64,000 nucleotides of DNA from Nannochloropsis oceanica (GCA_004519485.1 CP038126.1:124001-188000); one strand, 5' to 3'; positions 1 to 11,071 are shown, numbered from the stretch's first letter. The notes: generated from the sequence alone by a model not told the origin. Program-made: numbers and translations.

Positions 1-126
1 GAGGGAGGGAGAGAGGGATCGGAGTGTGGCACTGTCGCCACTTGGGGCTTCAGCTGGACTCTCTTTGCTTTCGTAATTCTGACTCCTCCCTCCCTCCCCC
101 CCTCCCTCCCTCCCTCCCTCTCCTAG

Positions 127-664
127 CACGTTCAATATTCTCCCTGTTCATGCCTCTCTGGTGGACCCCACCCGAGCGAGACTTAAGAAGGTAAGGCCGG
201 GAGGTAGGGAGGAAGAGAAGGGTGGAAAAAAGGGAGAAATGCCATATTTTCCTCCCCTCCCGCCCTCCTTCCCTCCCCCCCCCCTCAGGTCATCGGGACC
301 TCGGCGGCCTGCACCTTCCTCCTCTACCTCGCGCTCGGACTGAGCGGGTACATGTACGCGCTCGAAGAGACGAAGGCAGGTGTAATCTTCCTGCCCTCCC
401 TCCCTCCCTCCCTCCTGGTGTACTGTGCTGCCCCTCTGGTCCGTCTTCGGGCGAGGAACCTCACTCACTTTCCATCCTTCTTTCCCTCCCTCCCTCCCTC
501 CCTCCCTCAGGACGATATTCTCAACAACTTCCCCTCCTCGGACGGGCTGATCTTCCTGGGCCGCTTCGGGCTGGGGGCCACGCTCTTTTTCTCCTTGCCC
601 ATCTTGCTGCTGCCCATGCGAGAGGTTGGGCGGGGAGGGAGAGAGGGAGGGGAGGCGCGCGCGC

Positions 665-734
<70 letters not shown>

Positions 735-2334
735 CAGCCTCTCAATCAGAAGTGGGACTGTATCTACATCGTCTTAATGTTCCTGTCTCTATGATCCCCC
801 TCCCTCCCCCCCTCCCTCCCTCCCTTCCTCCCTGCCAGGTCACGATCGAGCTACTTGGGAAGCTGTACCGTTGGACGCAAGGCAAGAAACGGAGAAGCGC
901 CAACAGCAGCAACAGCAGCAGCAACATCAGCACCAGCAATCAAATAGGAGGTGGAAGTGGAGGAAGGGAGGGAGGGAAGGCGGGCGGCACACCTCGTCCG
1001 GTGGTCGTCGCCGTGGGGAATGAAAGTGGGGAGAAGGAGGGAGGGAGGAAGGAGGAGGAGGAGGGAGAGAGGCAGCCATTGTTGAATAATGGGTGAGTGC
1101 GATTGGAGGGAGGGAGGTGGAGAGGGAGGGACATAGAAGTGTGTAAGCAATGAGCACTCACTTCGAGCTGTCCTTCCAAACTCCCTTCCTTCTTTCCTCC
1201 CTGCAGTCAAGACAGGAAAGATCCTGTCTTCTACGATGCCCGTAACGCCTGCACCCTCTCCCCCCCCCATTCCTTCCTCCCTCCCTCCCTCCCTCCCTCA
1301 ACCGCCATCGCCGAGAGGCAGACGGACGGCCAACCCCTTTTCTCCGTTCCATCCTCCCAACCTCCTTCCCTACTGCCTTCCTTCCCTGCCATGGATGATT
1401 ATGAATTGAGCTCGGCATCGATCGAAAGGGCGGAGGCGCTGCAGGTAGGGAAAGAGGAAGGGGGAAAGGAGAAGAAGGAGGGATGACAAGAGCAATAGAG
1501 GAAAATGACGTAACACACATTTGTTGATGCTTCCTCGCCCTCTCCCTCCGTCGCTCCCTTCCCAGGCCCTCAGGCACTTTCTGGTGACGCTCTTCCTCCT
1601 CATAGGCGGATATCGGGCCGCCATGTCCGCGCCCGGGATCTCGGTAAGGGGGGGGTAAGACCAAACGGACAGACAGGAGAAGAAGGGGGCAAACCGGGCT
1701 TGATTCGATTGATTGGTTTATTGTCTTGTTCAATTTAAATTGATTTCCCCCGATTTGGTCGGTCTCGCGTCTCTCACTTTTCTCTCATTATCCCGGCACG
1801 ACGGCGACATGTGTGCAGTTGCTCACCCACTCATTCGCCCACCTTTTATTTATACAACGCGTGCGCTTCCGCCGCGAACGAATCCATTAAACAGTTTATT
1901 TGGAGCCTGTGCGGCTCGAGTATGGGATTTTTGCTTTGCCTGACCCTGCCGTGCGCCTTCTATCTCAAGGTACGAATGGGAAGTGGGGGGGCAGATCGGA
2001 AGGGGTAAGGGGGGTGCGAGGGAGACGAGGAGGAGAATGAGATAGAAGGGCCTTGCCTCCTGCCTTCTACCTCGAGGCATGGGCTAAATCGGCGGGGGGA
2101 CGGAGCGAAAGGAGCACGAGTCATCATTTTAGCATGAGGGAGGAGAGAACACTTACACCATCCATCCATCCTCCTTCCCTCCCTCCTCTCCTCCCTCCCA
2201 AGATCCGGCATCGCAAGCAGCACGTGCTCAATAAAACCTCCTGTCATATGGTGCTAGTGGGGAGCACCCTTAGCATTCTTCTGTGCACATCAGCGACCCT
2301 CCATTCCCTCTACCTCGCCTCTCGCTCCGAGTAA
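127..2334 (+). CDS. Amino acid transporter (AAAP/SLC38 type), 3' part
   Basis: This is the C-terminal part of a multi-pass membrane transporter, cut by the window start; positions 1-126 look like an intron. Exons inferred by frame and splice sites: 127-190, 289-375, 511-624, 839-1092, 1207-1444, 1566-1643, 1895-1969, 2203-2334. All phases join. The first exons read FNILPVHASLVDPTRARLKK, then a TM helix, then DDILNNF...RFGLGATLFFSLPILLLPMRE, which resembles the N-I-L-x-N-F...RF motif and the P-R segment of AAAP amino acid transporters (vacuolar/plasma membrane, proton- or sodium-coupled). Between two late TM helices lies a Ser/Gly/Glu-rich loop (839-1444) that is much longer than usual for the family. 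Three more hydrophobic segments follow in the last exons, ending at a TAA. The intron at 376 appears to use a GC donor. Substrate cannot be told from sequence. Confidence 0.72.
667..731. repeat. (GA)n microsatellite in a transporter intron
   Basis: An uninterrupted dinucleotide GA tract of about 65 bases lies inside the intron 625-838 of the amino acid transporter. The intron starts G-rich and ends in a CCCT-rich tract, so the GA run extends its purine-rich half. Confidence 0.95.
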
Positions 2335-2955
2335 AAATGGAAACGAAGTGGGTTGTGAGAGGACAGGAAAGAAGCGTGTATAGAGCATTATTTTACAATA
2401 AAGCTGGACACGTATACACACGTACACACCCCTCACACCACGCACAAACGGGGGTTTAAATTGTTATACGATAGAATGGTGATCAGACATACTTGCTTTT
2501 GGTAGAGGAGTGCCTGTAATTAATTGTTCTTCCTTTGCAGTTGCTGATTGTGCTTTGGCTTCTTTCATCCTTCCCTTAGTGAAAGTCCAATACATTCATA
2601 GAAAGGGAAAATAACAAGTCTAAAAAACTCTCAAGCAAGCTAATTCACTTATTTTCCTTCTGGCTTTGATTTTTTGAAGCCCTCACAAAAATGCCTGCCC
2701 CTTTATTTGTTTAGAAACGCACAAAGTTTGCTTTGGCAATCCTGATTATGCGCCCTTGCTCTCTCTTTTTCCTCCACTTGCATCCCTCGTTCTTTCTCAA
2801 AAAGTGTCTTAGAGTATATCGAAAAAGATAGAAATTCCTCAATTAGCTTCACAGGACAGGCAAAAGTGTTGAAACGTGACGCCCGGATGTATGTAGGCGA
2901 ATAGAAGAGATGGTTGCATTGGACGTCTTTCTCCTCTCTCCTTCCATATCTTCAT
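2335..2955. other. Convergent intergenic region, no gene seen
   Basis: This AT-richer stretch lies between the converging ends of the amino acid transporter (+) and the SLC35B1-type transporter (-). It holds their 3' untranslated regions, including an AATAAA-type sequence near 2397. No open frame with protein-like composition is visible. Confidence 0.6.
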
Positions 2956-4107
2956 CTACTCCTTCTTTACCCCCCCCGCAAGTGCCTTGGCGTGCTGGGC
3001 CTTCCTCTTCTTTTCGTATTTGTCGTAGACCTCTCCCGACAAGCCGAAGAAGACGAGCAGCACCGCCAGCCACTGTTTATTGTTCAGGCTATGGCCGTAC
3101 ATGACCACACTCACCAAGATTGTGAAGAATTTCCTTGTCGTCGTCACCGTCGTCAGGACCAAAGCATCAAAAAATTTGATTGTCAAAAAGATGAAGTTTT
3201 GGCCCAGCGCCGAGGTGAGAGAGAACCAGCACATGGTGCTGAACAGGGCGGGGTGATCCATGCAAAAAGATAGCCCCTCGGAGAACTGCCCCGTGGCCAC
3301 CACCAGGACCGAACAGACCAGCACACCCGCCGTGTTGGTGTAGAACATGAACTCATGCACCGTGGGCTTGCACAGCGTCTTGAGCTTGTCTTGGACCGCG
3401 CCCGTCACCCCATCCATCACCAGCGACAGCAACAGCAGCAGCACCCCGTAAATCGAGTCCCCTCCCTCCTCCTTCCCTCCGTGACCCCCCACGGCAGGAG
3501 CAGCCTTCTTCTTTCCGCCATACATCTGAAACATCGTGATACCCAGCGTCACCAAAAACACACAGAAATACTCCACCGGCCGGTATTTCTTTCCGCGAAT
3601 CAGCACCCCAAACAGCATGACCGGCACCATCTTGCAGCTCTTGCCCAGGGCCTGTGTCGGATACGATACATACTTCAGCGCCTCATTGGAAAAGAGCATG
3701 GCCAGAATATAACTCGTGCCAGTCAATCCGAAATTGAAGAGGGGGATTTTCTGCTTGCTCCTCGAGCCGCCCACCATAAAGCAAAGTGCAAACAAGGCAT
3801 TCACCAAACACTGAACCCACAGCAAAAATAAAGTCGCCGTGAATCGCTCCCCCTGCGGCCCCCGGTATTTAAAAATTTGCTCCTGCAACACCCCAAACGT
3901 CAAATAAGACGCGTAAATCCCCCCGGCACAAATCAGGAGCTTGAGCTCGCTCGGCAGGGCCTCAAGGCTGAATCCTGCTACTTTCTTCCCGTCCTTCCCG
4001 CCTAGGCTTTTATTGGCCCGTTTGTACAAGGCCCAGTCCGCGTAGACAGCCACCAGGGCCACCATCGCCCCTCCTAGGAAAGGAAGGAGGATCTTGGGAC
4101 CTTTCAT
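2956..4107 (-). CDS. SLC35B1: SLC35B1/HUT1-type nucleotide-sugar transporter
   Basis: A 383-residue multi-pass membrane protein of the drug/metabolite transporter superfamily. It matches the SLC35B1 (HUT1, UDP-galactose transporter-related) family, which acts in the ER membrane to exchange nucleotides or nucleotide sugars. Seen in sequence: GVLQEQIFKYRG near residue 70, NEALKYVSYPTQALGKSCKM, PVMLFGVLIRGKKY, a hydrophobic run followed by SLVMDGVTGAVQDKLK, and ALGQNFIFLTIKFFDAL then TTTRKFFTILVSVVMYG, all landmarks of SLC35B1. A Gly/Lys loop (KKKAAPAVGG) sits mid-protein. The C-terminus is Lys-rich but not a strict KKxx signal. I chose the first in-frame ATG (4107). The frame is open for 89 codons upstream without another ATG, so a spliced N-terminal extension is possible: a minus-strand ATG at 4630 is followed after 37 bases by a good GTAAGT donor. 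Confidence 0.9.
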   Translation of the reverse strand: MKGPKILLPFLGGAMVALVAVYADWALYKRANKSLGGKDGKKVAGFSLEALPSELKLLICAGGIYASYLTFGVLQEQIFKYRGPQGERFTATLFLLWVQCLVNALFALCFMVGGSRSKQKIPLFNFGLTGTSYILAMLFSNEALKYVSYPTQALGKSCKMVPVMLFGVLIRGKKYRPVEYFCVFLVTLGITMFQMYGGKKKAAPAVGGHGGKEEGGDSIYGVLLLLLSLVMDGVTGAVQDKLKTLCKPTVHEFMFYTNTAGVLVCSVLVVATGQFSEGLSFCMDHPALFSTMCWFSLTSALGQNFIFLTIKFFDALVLTTVTTTRKFFTILVSVVMYGHSLNNKQWLAVLLVFFGLSGEVYDKYEKKRKAQHAKALAGGVKKE

Positions 4108-5891
4108 TTGTCGGGTTATGTTGGATGGTGTCGGAGAGAGCGTGAGAGTTGTCGTAATCCAAAAAATCACAAATGTTTTTCCCAGACGGAGGGAGAAAAT
4201 ACCCGCAAGTCCGGGTGAGGATGAGGGAGATCCAATCATATGGCCTTTAAGGCCTTGTTTGTGTGGTAGAGAGGGTGTGTTGGTAAATGTGTGCATGTCC
4301 GCGTGTCGTGGCCTCCGCAGCAGTCCAGCAGCCCGGCCGTCCCCAACCACCACGACTTTTGTCCCCGATCCCAACCACTAGCTATGCCCACGCACAACCA
4401 TCGCTGCATGCTTTCAAACCCTGGCTTGCAACAGGCTCCAGCCACATCAGGCTCCAGCACACCAACACATCCACCAAGCGTGCAGGCAGCAGTGCTGGTG
4501 CGGCTGTTGCTGCAGTGGCTGCCATGCAAACTTCAATCCCTCCCTCACACAGCAGCTCATTGATGGAGTGAGAGCATTTGACTTGAGACTTACCGCAAAA
4601 ACACAAGTCCGTGAGGCTGGTTACAGCCATGGCTTCCTGATTTTCTCGAGAACGAAGTGTCTGTGCGTGCGAGAGTAGGGTTGGGTTACCGCTAAGAGTT
4701 TGGGAAGCAAAGGTCGAGAAGGATGGAATGTTGAGGTTTCCGTGCTGCGTTTGTCAAGCGGTCGCTTGTTGGCTGGCTTGGGTCTTCATCCCCATGGGCC
4801 AGGGTGGCCGGATGGAATTACTCGCGGCTTGTCCAGTTTTAAGTCAAGGGTGGGGGCTACATTGCCAGATGATGTCGGAAAAGACCAGGACATAACAACA
4901 GAGACAATGGTTGGCTTTCCAGAACCACAAGGCGCGGCGAGCAGCAAGCAAGCCAAAATAGCCACAGGACCCTGGACTCCAACCCCGCGTGGAACAAAAC
5001 AAAGGACACAAGACACAAGCGAACCAAAAGTAAGCGAGAGCGAGAAAAATAGACACAGGAAACAAAACATCAAAAGGACGGGGATGCGATCATGAGGATA
5101 TGTCTCGGATGGACCGGAGGTGACTATGTGGGCGAGGGGCACATGTGCGTCGAAATACCTTGGAGAGGGTATGGCCCGGCCTTTTCCCTTTTTTATATCC
5201 CTATTTTCTTCTTGTACTTCACCCTTATAATGTGACAACTCAAGCTCCCAAAAAGACTTCATCAAACTAAGCGGAGACTATATTTTGTGGTGTTTTTGCC
5301 TTCTTCTTTTTCTCCCAGTCCTATTTCTTGGTCGCCGCTTTTCGTCGCTGCTCTCGCGTGCAGTATCGGTTTTCCTTGTACACTGCTTTGCTACGAGGGC
5401 CCCGATGCCCCTTCACGATCTTTCTCTCCTCTCCAAACCTCTATTGTTTTCCAGTTCTTTTCCTATTTCTTCTTCGTTCTCCTACGATATATATATTTAT
5501 GTATCAAAAAAGCCATCATGTCAAGGCTCGCACCCAAATATAACTACTACCGCTAGAGATGGAGAAGACATAGAGATGCTTTTCAACCCTCTCCTTTCCT
5601 CTTGGTGATGTTACTTGTGGGTGCTGCCTCTTGTCCAGTCTTTTCTGTTTCGCTCTCTGAACTCATCTCCCCTCTCTTTTTTCTATCTGTCTTTTTGTGG
5701 CCCTCTTTCTTTCTCTCTATCTGCAGCCTGACCAAAAACAACACACAGGACACGCCCATTAATGAAAATTCATAAAGGGCTACAATGCCCCCCCCCCACA
5801 CACACAATCAATTATAAACACACATAAAAGCACCCTCTCAGTCATCCAGTTTAACTCTCTCCAACCCTCTTTAATTCTCTCCCTCCCTCCC
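4108..5891. other. Long intergenic stretch, no confident gene
   Basis: About 1.8 kb between two minus-strand genes: the 5' leader of the SLC35B1-like gene and the 3' region of the desaturase gene. The only coding hint is a minus-strand ATG at 4630 followed by a splice donor (GTAAGT at 4593), which could be a 5' exon of the transporter. Open frames at 4700-5095 (+) and 4786-5265 (-) overlap on opposite strands and look composition-driven. Confidence 0.5.
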
Positions 5892-7385
5892 CTAGGCCAG
5901 AGACCTGTAGTACTTGGCGGTCTCCCACGCTATCTCACTCATACTATTGTAGCTCTTGTAGTTTACCCCAAACTCCTCGCAGGCCGCTTTAACCACCGGC
6001 TGGACCCTCCACAAATGCTCGTGGTTAATCCCGGGAAACAAATGATGCTCAATTTGATAGTTTAACCCGTTTGACAACACAAACCACACCCACGAATGAG
6101 TCGCGAAGTTACTGCTTGTCTCCACCTGCTCCTTCGCCCACGACCTCCCTCCCATGTTAGAAACTGGACGAAAACTCTCTCCCTGCCTACCTCCCTCCTT
6201 CCCGTACTCCTTCATTGCCTCCCCCCCTCCCCCCCCGGCACTGGCGATACTCTTTTCATTTAGGTGGTTGATCTGCGAAAATATCCCGAACAACATCCCA
6301 CATATCGAGACGTACACCACGGGGAACATCCACCACTTGCTCCCTCCCTCCCTCCCCAGCTTACAGCCCGGCACCCAAAACACCAACAGCACGTACAACA
6401 GGAAGTGCGTCACCGCCCTCCCCGCCCCCCTCCACCCCAGGTTGGGAAAGGACATGACGCCGTGCAGCGTCCTGAAGCATAGCAATTTGAGCGGGATCCA
6501 CACGCACTCCCCGAAGGCCACCAGCGAGTACTGCAGGAGGACATAAAGGCGGAATTGCTGCCAGAAGTGCAACTTCTCGATCTTGGCCTGTCTGGCGTGA
6601 GGGCGCGTTAGGACGAAATGGTGGAGGTCCGGGTCGTGGTCGAAGTTATTTGTGAAGGAGTGGTGCGCGAACGTGTGCTGGTGATACCAGAGGAAGGGGG
6701 AGGCGATGAGGGAGATGCCCAGACCGCACAGCCGGTTCACCCAGGGAAGGTGGGAGCAGGCGAAGTGGGAGCCGTCGTGTCCCATGGCGCCCAGGAGCCA
6801 AGAGGAGAGAGAGAAGATGAGGAGGGCAGGGACACTCCCCGAGAGGAAGCCACGGTATGAAAGGAGGACGACGAGGAGGGTGAGGCAGTAGTAGAAACGC
6901 CGCTTCCACGACGCCACTACGTCCACCCCCGCCATCACTGTCTTTACCCTCTCCTTTAAAACCTCGTAAAACAAATCTTCTTCTTCTTCTTCCTCCTCCT
7001 CCTCCTTCCCCTCCTCTTTCTCCTTTTTCACTCCTTCTCCCACTCCTTCCTTCCTCGAGCCCCCCCCCCCTTTCCCTCCCTCCTTCCTGGCCACGCAATA
7101 CTGGTCAAGCACCTCTTCCTCCACCTCCACCCGGTATTTCCCCAGCACCAGTTTATGCTTTCGGGTAAAGGGATGGTAGCTCTCGAACAATGCCGTGCAA
7201 TCCCTCCCTTGTCCCAGGCTTAAAGCGTGAGCTCCACCTGGATGGAGGTGGAGGAAAGCTTCGAGGTCGTAGGCCCTCCCATGGACGTACCAAAGGAGGG
7301 AGGGAGGGACGGAGGGAGGGATGGTTGTGATGGAGGAGGAGGATGGAATGGAGGAGAGTATTTTTCGTTGTGGCTGTTGTTGTTG

Positions 7386-7416
<31 letters not shown>

Positions 7417-8606
7417 TGTTTTTGTTGTTGCTGTTGATGGTGTGTCAGGATCCACGCACGGAGGAAGGCGGGCCAAAAAAGAGACGTGACATTCGAAGCA
7501 TTCAACATGAGCAGCAGGGTAGTCATCACCCTTGTTGCCCACCAGCTAGCCAGCACTTCTCCCGACGGGGAGGACGGGGGGAGGGAGGCGTTGAGGGAGG
7601 AAGGGGCGGAGGAGTAGATGGACAGGAGGTGCCAGGCGAGGAGGGCGGCGTGAGGGAGGAGGCGGGCGGGGAAGACGAGGACCGTCTCGAGCATTTGGGT
7701 GGTGAAGAGAATACCAGAGCACTCAAGAGCGAAGAGACCAACGAGGTCATGGATGGATTCAGAGAGGAGGTGAAAGGCTGGAAGGACTACGAGGAGGTCG
7801 GCGTTGAGAGGGAAGCCCTTGCAGATGGCGGTGATGGAGAGTACAAGGGTGGTGGCCCCCTGGAGGGCGTAGGGGATCCCGCGGGTGTATCGGTAGGGGG
7901 GAGAGGTGTAAAGGCGTTTCCAGGTCTTGTCCCAGAGGTCGAAGAGGAGGAAGCCGCATGTCATGGTGAGTTTCAGGATGGCAGAAGCCCCGAAGAGGGC
8001 CGCGAGGCCCATGGCCAAAGAATGCGCGATGCACACCAGGCCATTCGACAAGCGGGCGGTCTGATTCGCCTTGAGCGGTCCGTTCCAATACGGGGGGATG
8101 GCCACCACGTCCAGCATGAAGCAGAAACAGGCGTAGGCGACCAGTCCCGCTAGCACCACCCAGAGCTCCTGCTTGTTCACGACGAGCGCCAAGAACAGCA
8201 GAGCCCACAACGCCGCCAAAAGTGCCGTCCACCGATCTGTGCCCACCGTCAACTCCCTCAACCGAGCCACCAAGGCCTCCTCTTCAGCTGCTGCGGCGGC
8301 TGCGGCGGCAGAGGAGGAGGAGGGGGATGGTTGGATCCTTCCTACTATGCTACCGTTGCTGAGCTCCGCACCTGCTGCTGCTGCTGCTGCTGGGATTTTC
8401 GAGAGCTCCTCGAACTCCTTTGGCAATCCTGATATCACAGTCCGTACCATCTCCAAGTCCTCCTTCTGTTGCTGTACACCAGATCCGCCACCGCTGCTGC
8501 TGCTGCTGCTGCGTGGCGAAGCGATAGGCGGCGACGTGCAGCAGGTACTGCTGGTGCGTGTTGTTTGAGCCGGCCGTCGACGCCGCAACAAGGCCCCGAG
8601 CACCAT
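5892..8606 (-). CDS. Fusion: TLC-like membrane domain + cytochrome b5 + front-end fatty acid desaturase
   Basis: A single uninterrupted frame of about 904 residues. Order: a low-complexity N-terminus; a multi-TM segment (about 165-390) with SNGLVCIAHSLAMG, a following F-D-L-W motif and a late L-E-C-S motif that resembles TLC (TRAM/LAG1/CLN8) domains; a poly-Gln tract (about 392-412); a cytochrome b5 domain with heme motif HPGG at about 455-458; a Lys/Glu-rich linker; and a desaturase domain with the three His boxes HDGSH (about 610), HTFAHH (about 644) and QIEHH (about 851). The b5 domain plus Gln in the third box is diagnostic of membrane front-end (acyl-lipid delta-4/5/6/8) desaturases, which act in the ER using b5-delivered electrons. 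Regiospecificity cannot be assigned. Ordinary family members are about 430-520 residues, so the N-terminal membrane half is extra. The ATG at 8606 is the best-placed start; the frame continues upstream without a convincing ATG. Confidence 0.85.
7373..7434 (-). repeat. CAG/CAA tract coding poly-Gln in the desaturase fusion
   Basis: A run of CAG/CAA codons, interrupted by one Lys codon, separates the last helix of the TLC-like half from the cytochrome b5 domain. It looks like a repeat-expanded linker. Confidence 0.85.
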
Positions 8607-9250
8607 GCTTTGAGTACCTGTGCCGATCGTGAGGGATGGTGTGTTGCGAGAGAGAGAAAGAGAGAGAGAGGTGAAAGGGGAGCGCCACAGGCCGCCTGGC
8701 GTATGAGATGACGCGTGCGTGTGCTCTTTCGGCTCTTCCGTAAGCAGTAGCCGGGACATACACCTACAGCCAGCCGTGTTCATATGCAAACATAGTCCCA
8801 AATCCAGCAGGGATTATTCAGAAGCGTCGTGCATCTGTTTCTTGGCCTTAGTCCCTCATGTTGGTTTTGCGGTGTGTGCGGTCGTACGTCTCCGTGCGCG
8901 TCGCCCGCGCCACCTCACGCATCTTCGGCCGACAAGGGCAAAGTCCATAACGACAAAATAAATTGGGGTGATCTTAAGCATACATCTACAACCAGTGCCT
9001 GGGCTTTAAGCGGAGGAAAATTGCATTCATAAGTGACTGTATGGCACATTAAAGGATGCCCAAATCGAGTGCTAGTGATACGGTCTTGCTTCGGTGATGA
9101 GGCACGCACGTTCATGTCGACATACATGGTTCTCGATTTCTAATGAGTAATCCCAAGACGGGAAGGAGAGGAAAGAGTAACGAGGAGGGCAAGAAATTTC
9201 CATTCAGCTGTTATGTCTTCTTATCCTCAGTACTTTCGAAGTCATCGGCT
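8607..9250. other. Intergenic region upstream of the desaturase gene
   Basis: Contains the 5' leader of the desaturase fusion gene and the short 3' region of the RRP45 gene, both on the minus strand. It includes a short GA-rich tract near 8650-8672. No supported gene seen. Confidence 0.5.
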
Positions 9251-11071
9251 TCACCTCTTCCCTCCTTGTTTGCCCTTGCCCTTGCTGATTGCACCACGGG
9301 CCTTCTCACCACCTCTGTTCATGCGGGGCTTCTTGACAGCCGCCCGCAAGTCATCCCCTACCCCGTCATCCTCGTCCTCCTCATTCTCCATATCTTCGAG
9401 CGTCACCTTGGCTCGTCGGCTAGCGAGGGATGCACTGCCTTTAGATGCCGCTGCTTGTCCTGGAGATGCTGCTCCTACTCCTACTCCTACTCCTTTTCCC
9501 GCTGCAGAGTCGTCGTCTCCCTCTGCAAATTCAGACATCATCACCACGGCCGTCTCCTCCTCCTCCTCCTCGTCTTCACCGTCACTATCCTCTTTCTTCT
9601 TTCCCCCTTGCTTCCTCATCTTCCTCTCGGCTGCTCCTCTTGACGCTACAGTGTCTCCTCGTTCCCCACCCTGCCCAGCCTTGCCTAACGGGCTACTAGA
9701 CTTGAATCCTCCTTCCTTCTTTTCACCCACCACTCCATCCTCTTCAACGTCCACGTCCATTCCTCTGTTATCTGCCGCTACTGTCGCCGCACCTCCTTCT
9801 GCTGCTGTTGCTGCTGCTGCTGCTACTGCCGCTGCAGCTACTTTCTCTCCCGCCTTCTCTTCCTCCTGCTCCTTCCTATACCTCTCCGCTTCCATCGCCG
9901 CCTGCTCCAACAGAGACAAACTTCTTGTCTCTTCCTCCACGTTCACAGGTGGCTTCTCTGACCCCTCCCGCACTTTGATTGGCACGTGCAACTCCGCAAA
10001 AGCCAAATGATCAATCCCCGCAGGCATCGGCCCTCCTTCCCCTCCTCCTCTTCCTCCCTCTCCTCCTCCTCCCGCTACGATTTCCGCCTCTGCTCTTGCA
10101 GGTAATACGTCCACGGACGCCGTCCCCCTTACAAACTTCAATCTCTCCTCCTTCGCCTGTCTGTCTGCTGCCTCCAGCGAGTTTTGCAACAGCGCATGCC
10201 ACTCACTCACCTTCTCCGACGCGACCTCCGCCCACTCCACTAGGCTGGAGGGCGGAAGTGGCAACCCCCCAATTTTCTGCAAGGCACACAATTCCTTGTG
10301 TACATTTATGCAATAGGTGAGCCTACCACCCATGACGGCTTCTTCGCGATGGGTAGGGTCTACTGCGGCTAGCACCGGAGAGTCAGAGAACAAACCGAAG
10401 GTCACGCAAATGGGGACATGATGGATAGGTAGGGCCGACGGCTCCTTCTCAAAAGAATGATGCACGATCACGCTAGCACTGGCCATGCCTGTTTCGCCTT
10501 TGCTGCTGCTGCTACTACTACTAATGCTGTTGATACTGTCACCAGTTAAGACAGTCACTTCAGGCAGGCGGAAGTGGAGGAGGGCGGCAACAGTGGCTAG
10601 ACAGGCAGCATCGACCACATTCCCACAATCATCCAAGATCCTCACATCACACCTCAAACTCCAAACCTTGTTCCCAGCAATCACACACAAAGCCTCCGTG
10701 TCCAACGCCCTACTTTGCCTCAAACATCTCTCAATAACACGATCGACCTCTACTAACGTAGGATTACTCCTGGCGTTATCAATCCCCAATGTCGCCATAG
10801 GTGAATACTCAATATTTAAGTTCAAAAAACCTTCAGTTGGTCTGTCAGGATAAGGAGGGGTCAGCTCGCTAGTCACGACCGTCAGAACCCTTGTCTTGCC
10901 TAATTGAATCTCGGCGCTGGCTTGACCCTCAGCTCGTGCATAGGTGACTCGAAGGGGGCGAGTGTCGAGGGGCGTGCGGCCGTCAGCTCTGAATTCGGAA
11001 TCCTTTAAGGCGGTGAGTATGAAGGCGCGTTCATTGAGGCTCATGTCCTCGCCTTGTTTGATGACGGACAT
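9251..11071 (-). CDS. RRP45: Exosome complex subunit RRP45 (EXOSC9), RNase PH-like
   Basis: A 606-residue single-exon protein. Residues about 1-300 form an RNase PH-type domain: MSLNERAFILTALKDSEFRADGR at the start, RVTYARAEGQASAEIQLGKT, NLNIEYSPMATLGI, VIERCLRQSRALDTEALC, and VRILDDCGNVVDAACLA. These are characteristic of EXOSC9/RRP45, a structural, catalytically inactive ring subunit of the nuclear and cytoplasmic exosome that handles 3'-5' RNA processing and decay. The remaining half is a Glu/Ala/Ser-rich low-complexity tail ending in a basic Gly-Lys cluster that may act in nuclear localisation. The length exceeds human EXOSC9 (about 440 residues) through this tail. The start ATG at 11071 fits the family N-terminus. 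Confidence 0.93.
   Translation of the reverse strand: MSVIKQGEDMSLNERAFILTALKDSEFRADGRTPLDTRPLRVTYARAEGQASAEIQLGKTRVLTVVTSELTPPYPDRPTEGFLNLNIEYSPMATLGIDNARSNPTLVEVDRVIERCLRQSRALDTEALCVIAGNKVWSLRCDVRILDDCGNVVDAACLATVAALLHFRLPEVTVLTGDSINSISSSSSSSKGETGMASASVIVHHSFEKEPSALPIHHVPICVTFGLFSDSPVLAAVDPTHREEAVMGGRLTYCINVHKELCALQKIGGLPLPPSSLVEWAEVASEKVSEWHALLQNSLEAADRQAKEERLKFVRGTASVDVLPARAEAEIVAGGGGEGGRGGGEGGPMPAGIDHLAFAELHVPIKVREGSEKPPVNVEEETRSLSLLEQAAMEAERYRKEQEEEKAGEKVAAAAVAAAAATAAEGGAATVAADNRGMDVDVEEDGVVGEKKEGGFKSSSPLGKAGQGGERGDTVASRGAAERKMRKQGGKKKEDSDGEDEEEEEETAVVMMSEFAEGDDDSAAGKGVGVGVGAASPGQAAASKGSASLASRRAKVTLEDMENEEDEDDGVGDDLRAAVKKPRMNRGGEKARGAISKGKGKQGGKR

Noticed and set aside
2956-2970. C-terminal Lys pair of the SLC35B1-like protein as a KKxx ER-retrieval signal
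   Set aside because: The Lys residues are at positions -2 and -3, not the required -3 and -4 or -5.
4108-4374. 89-codon extension of the SLC35B1-like frame
   Set aside because: The extension starts at a TTG and has no family similarity. A spliced upstream exon is possible but unproven.
7227-8153. 308-codon plus-strand ORF
   Set aside because: It is antisense to the desaturase fusion. Its Gly/Glu/Val-rich content is the complement of the membrane-protein codons and no domain is visible.
8607-8801. N-terminal extension of the desaturase frame
   Set aside because: The upstream 65 codons begin with a non-ATG codon and include Ser/Leu runs from a GA repeat, so I kept the ATG at 8606.
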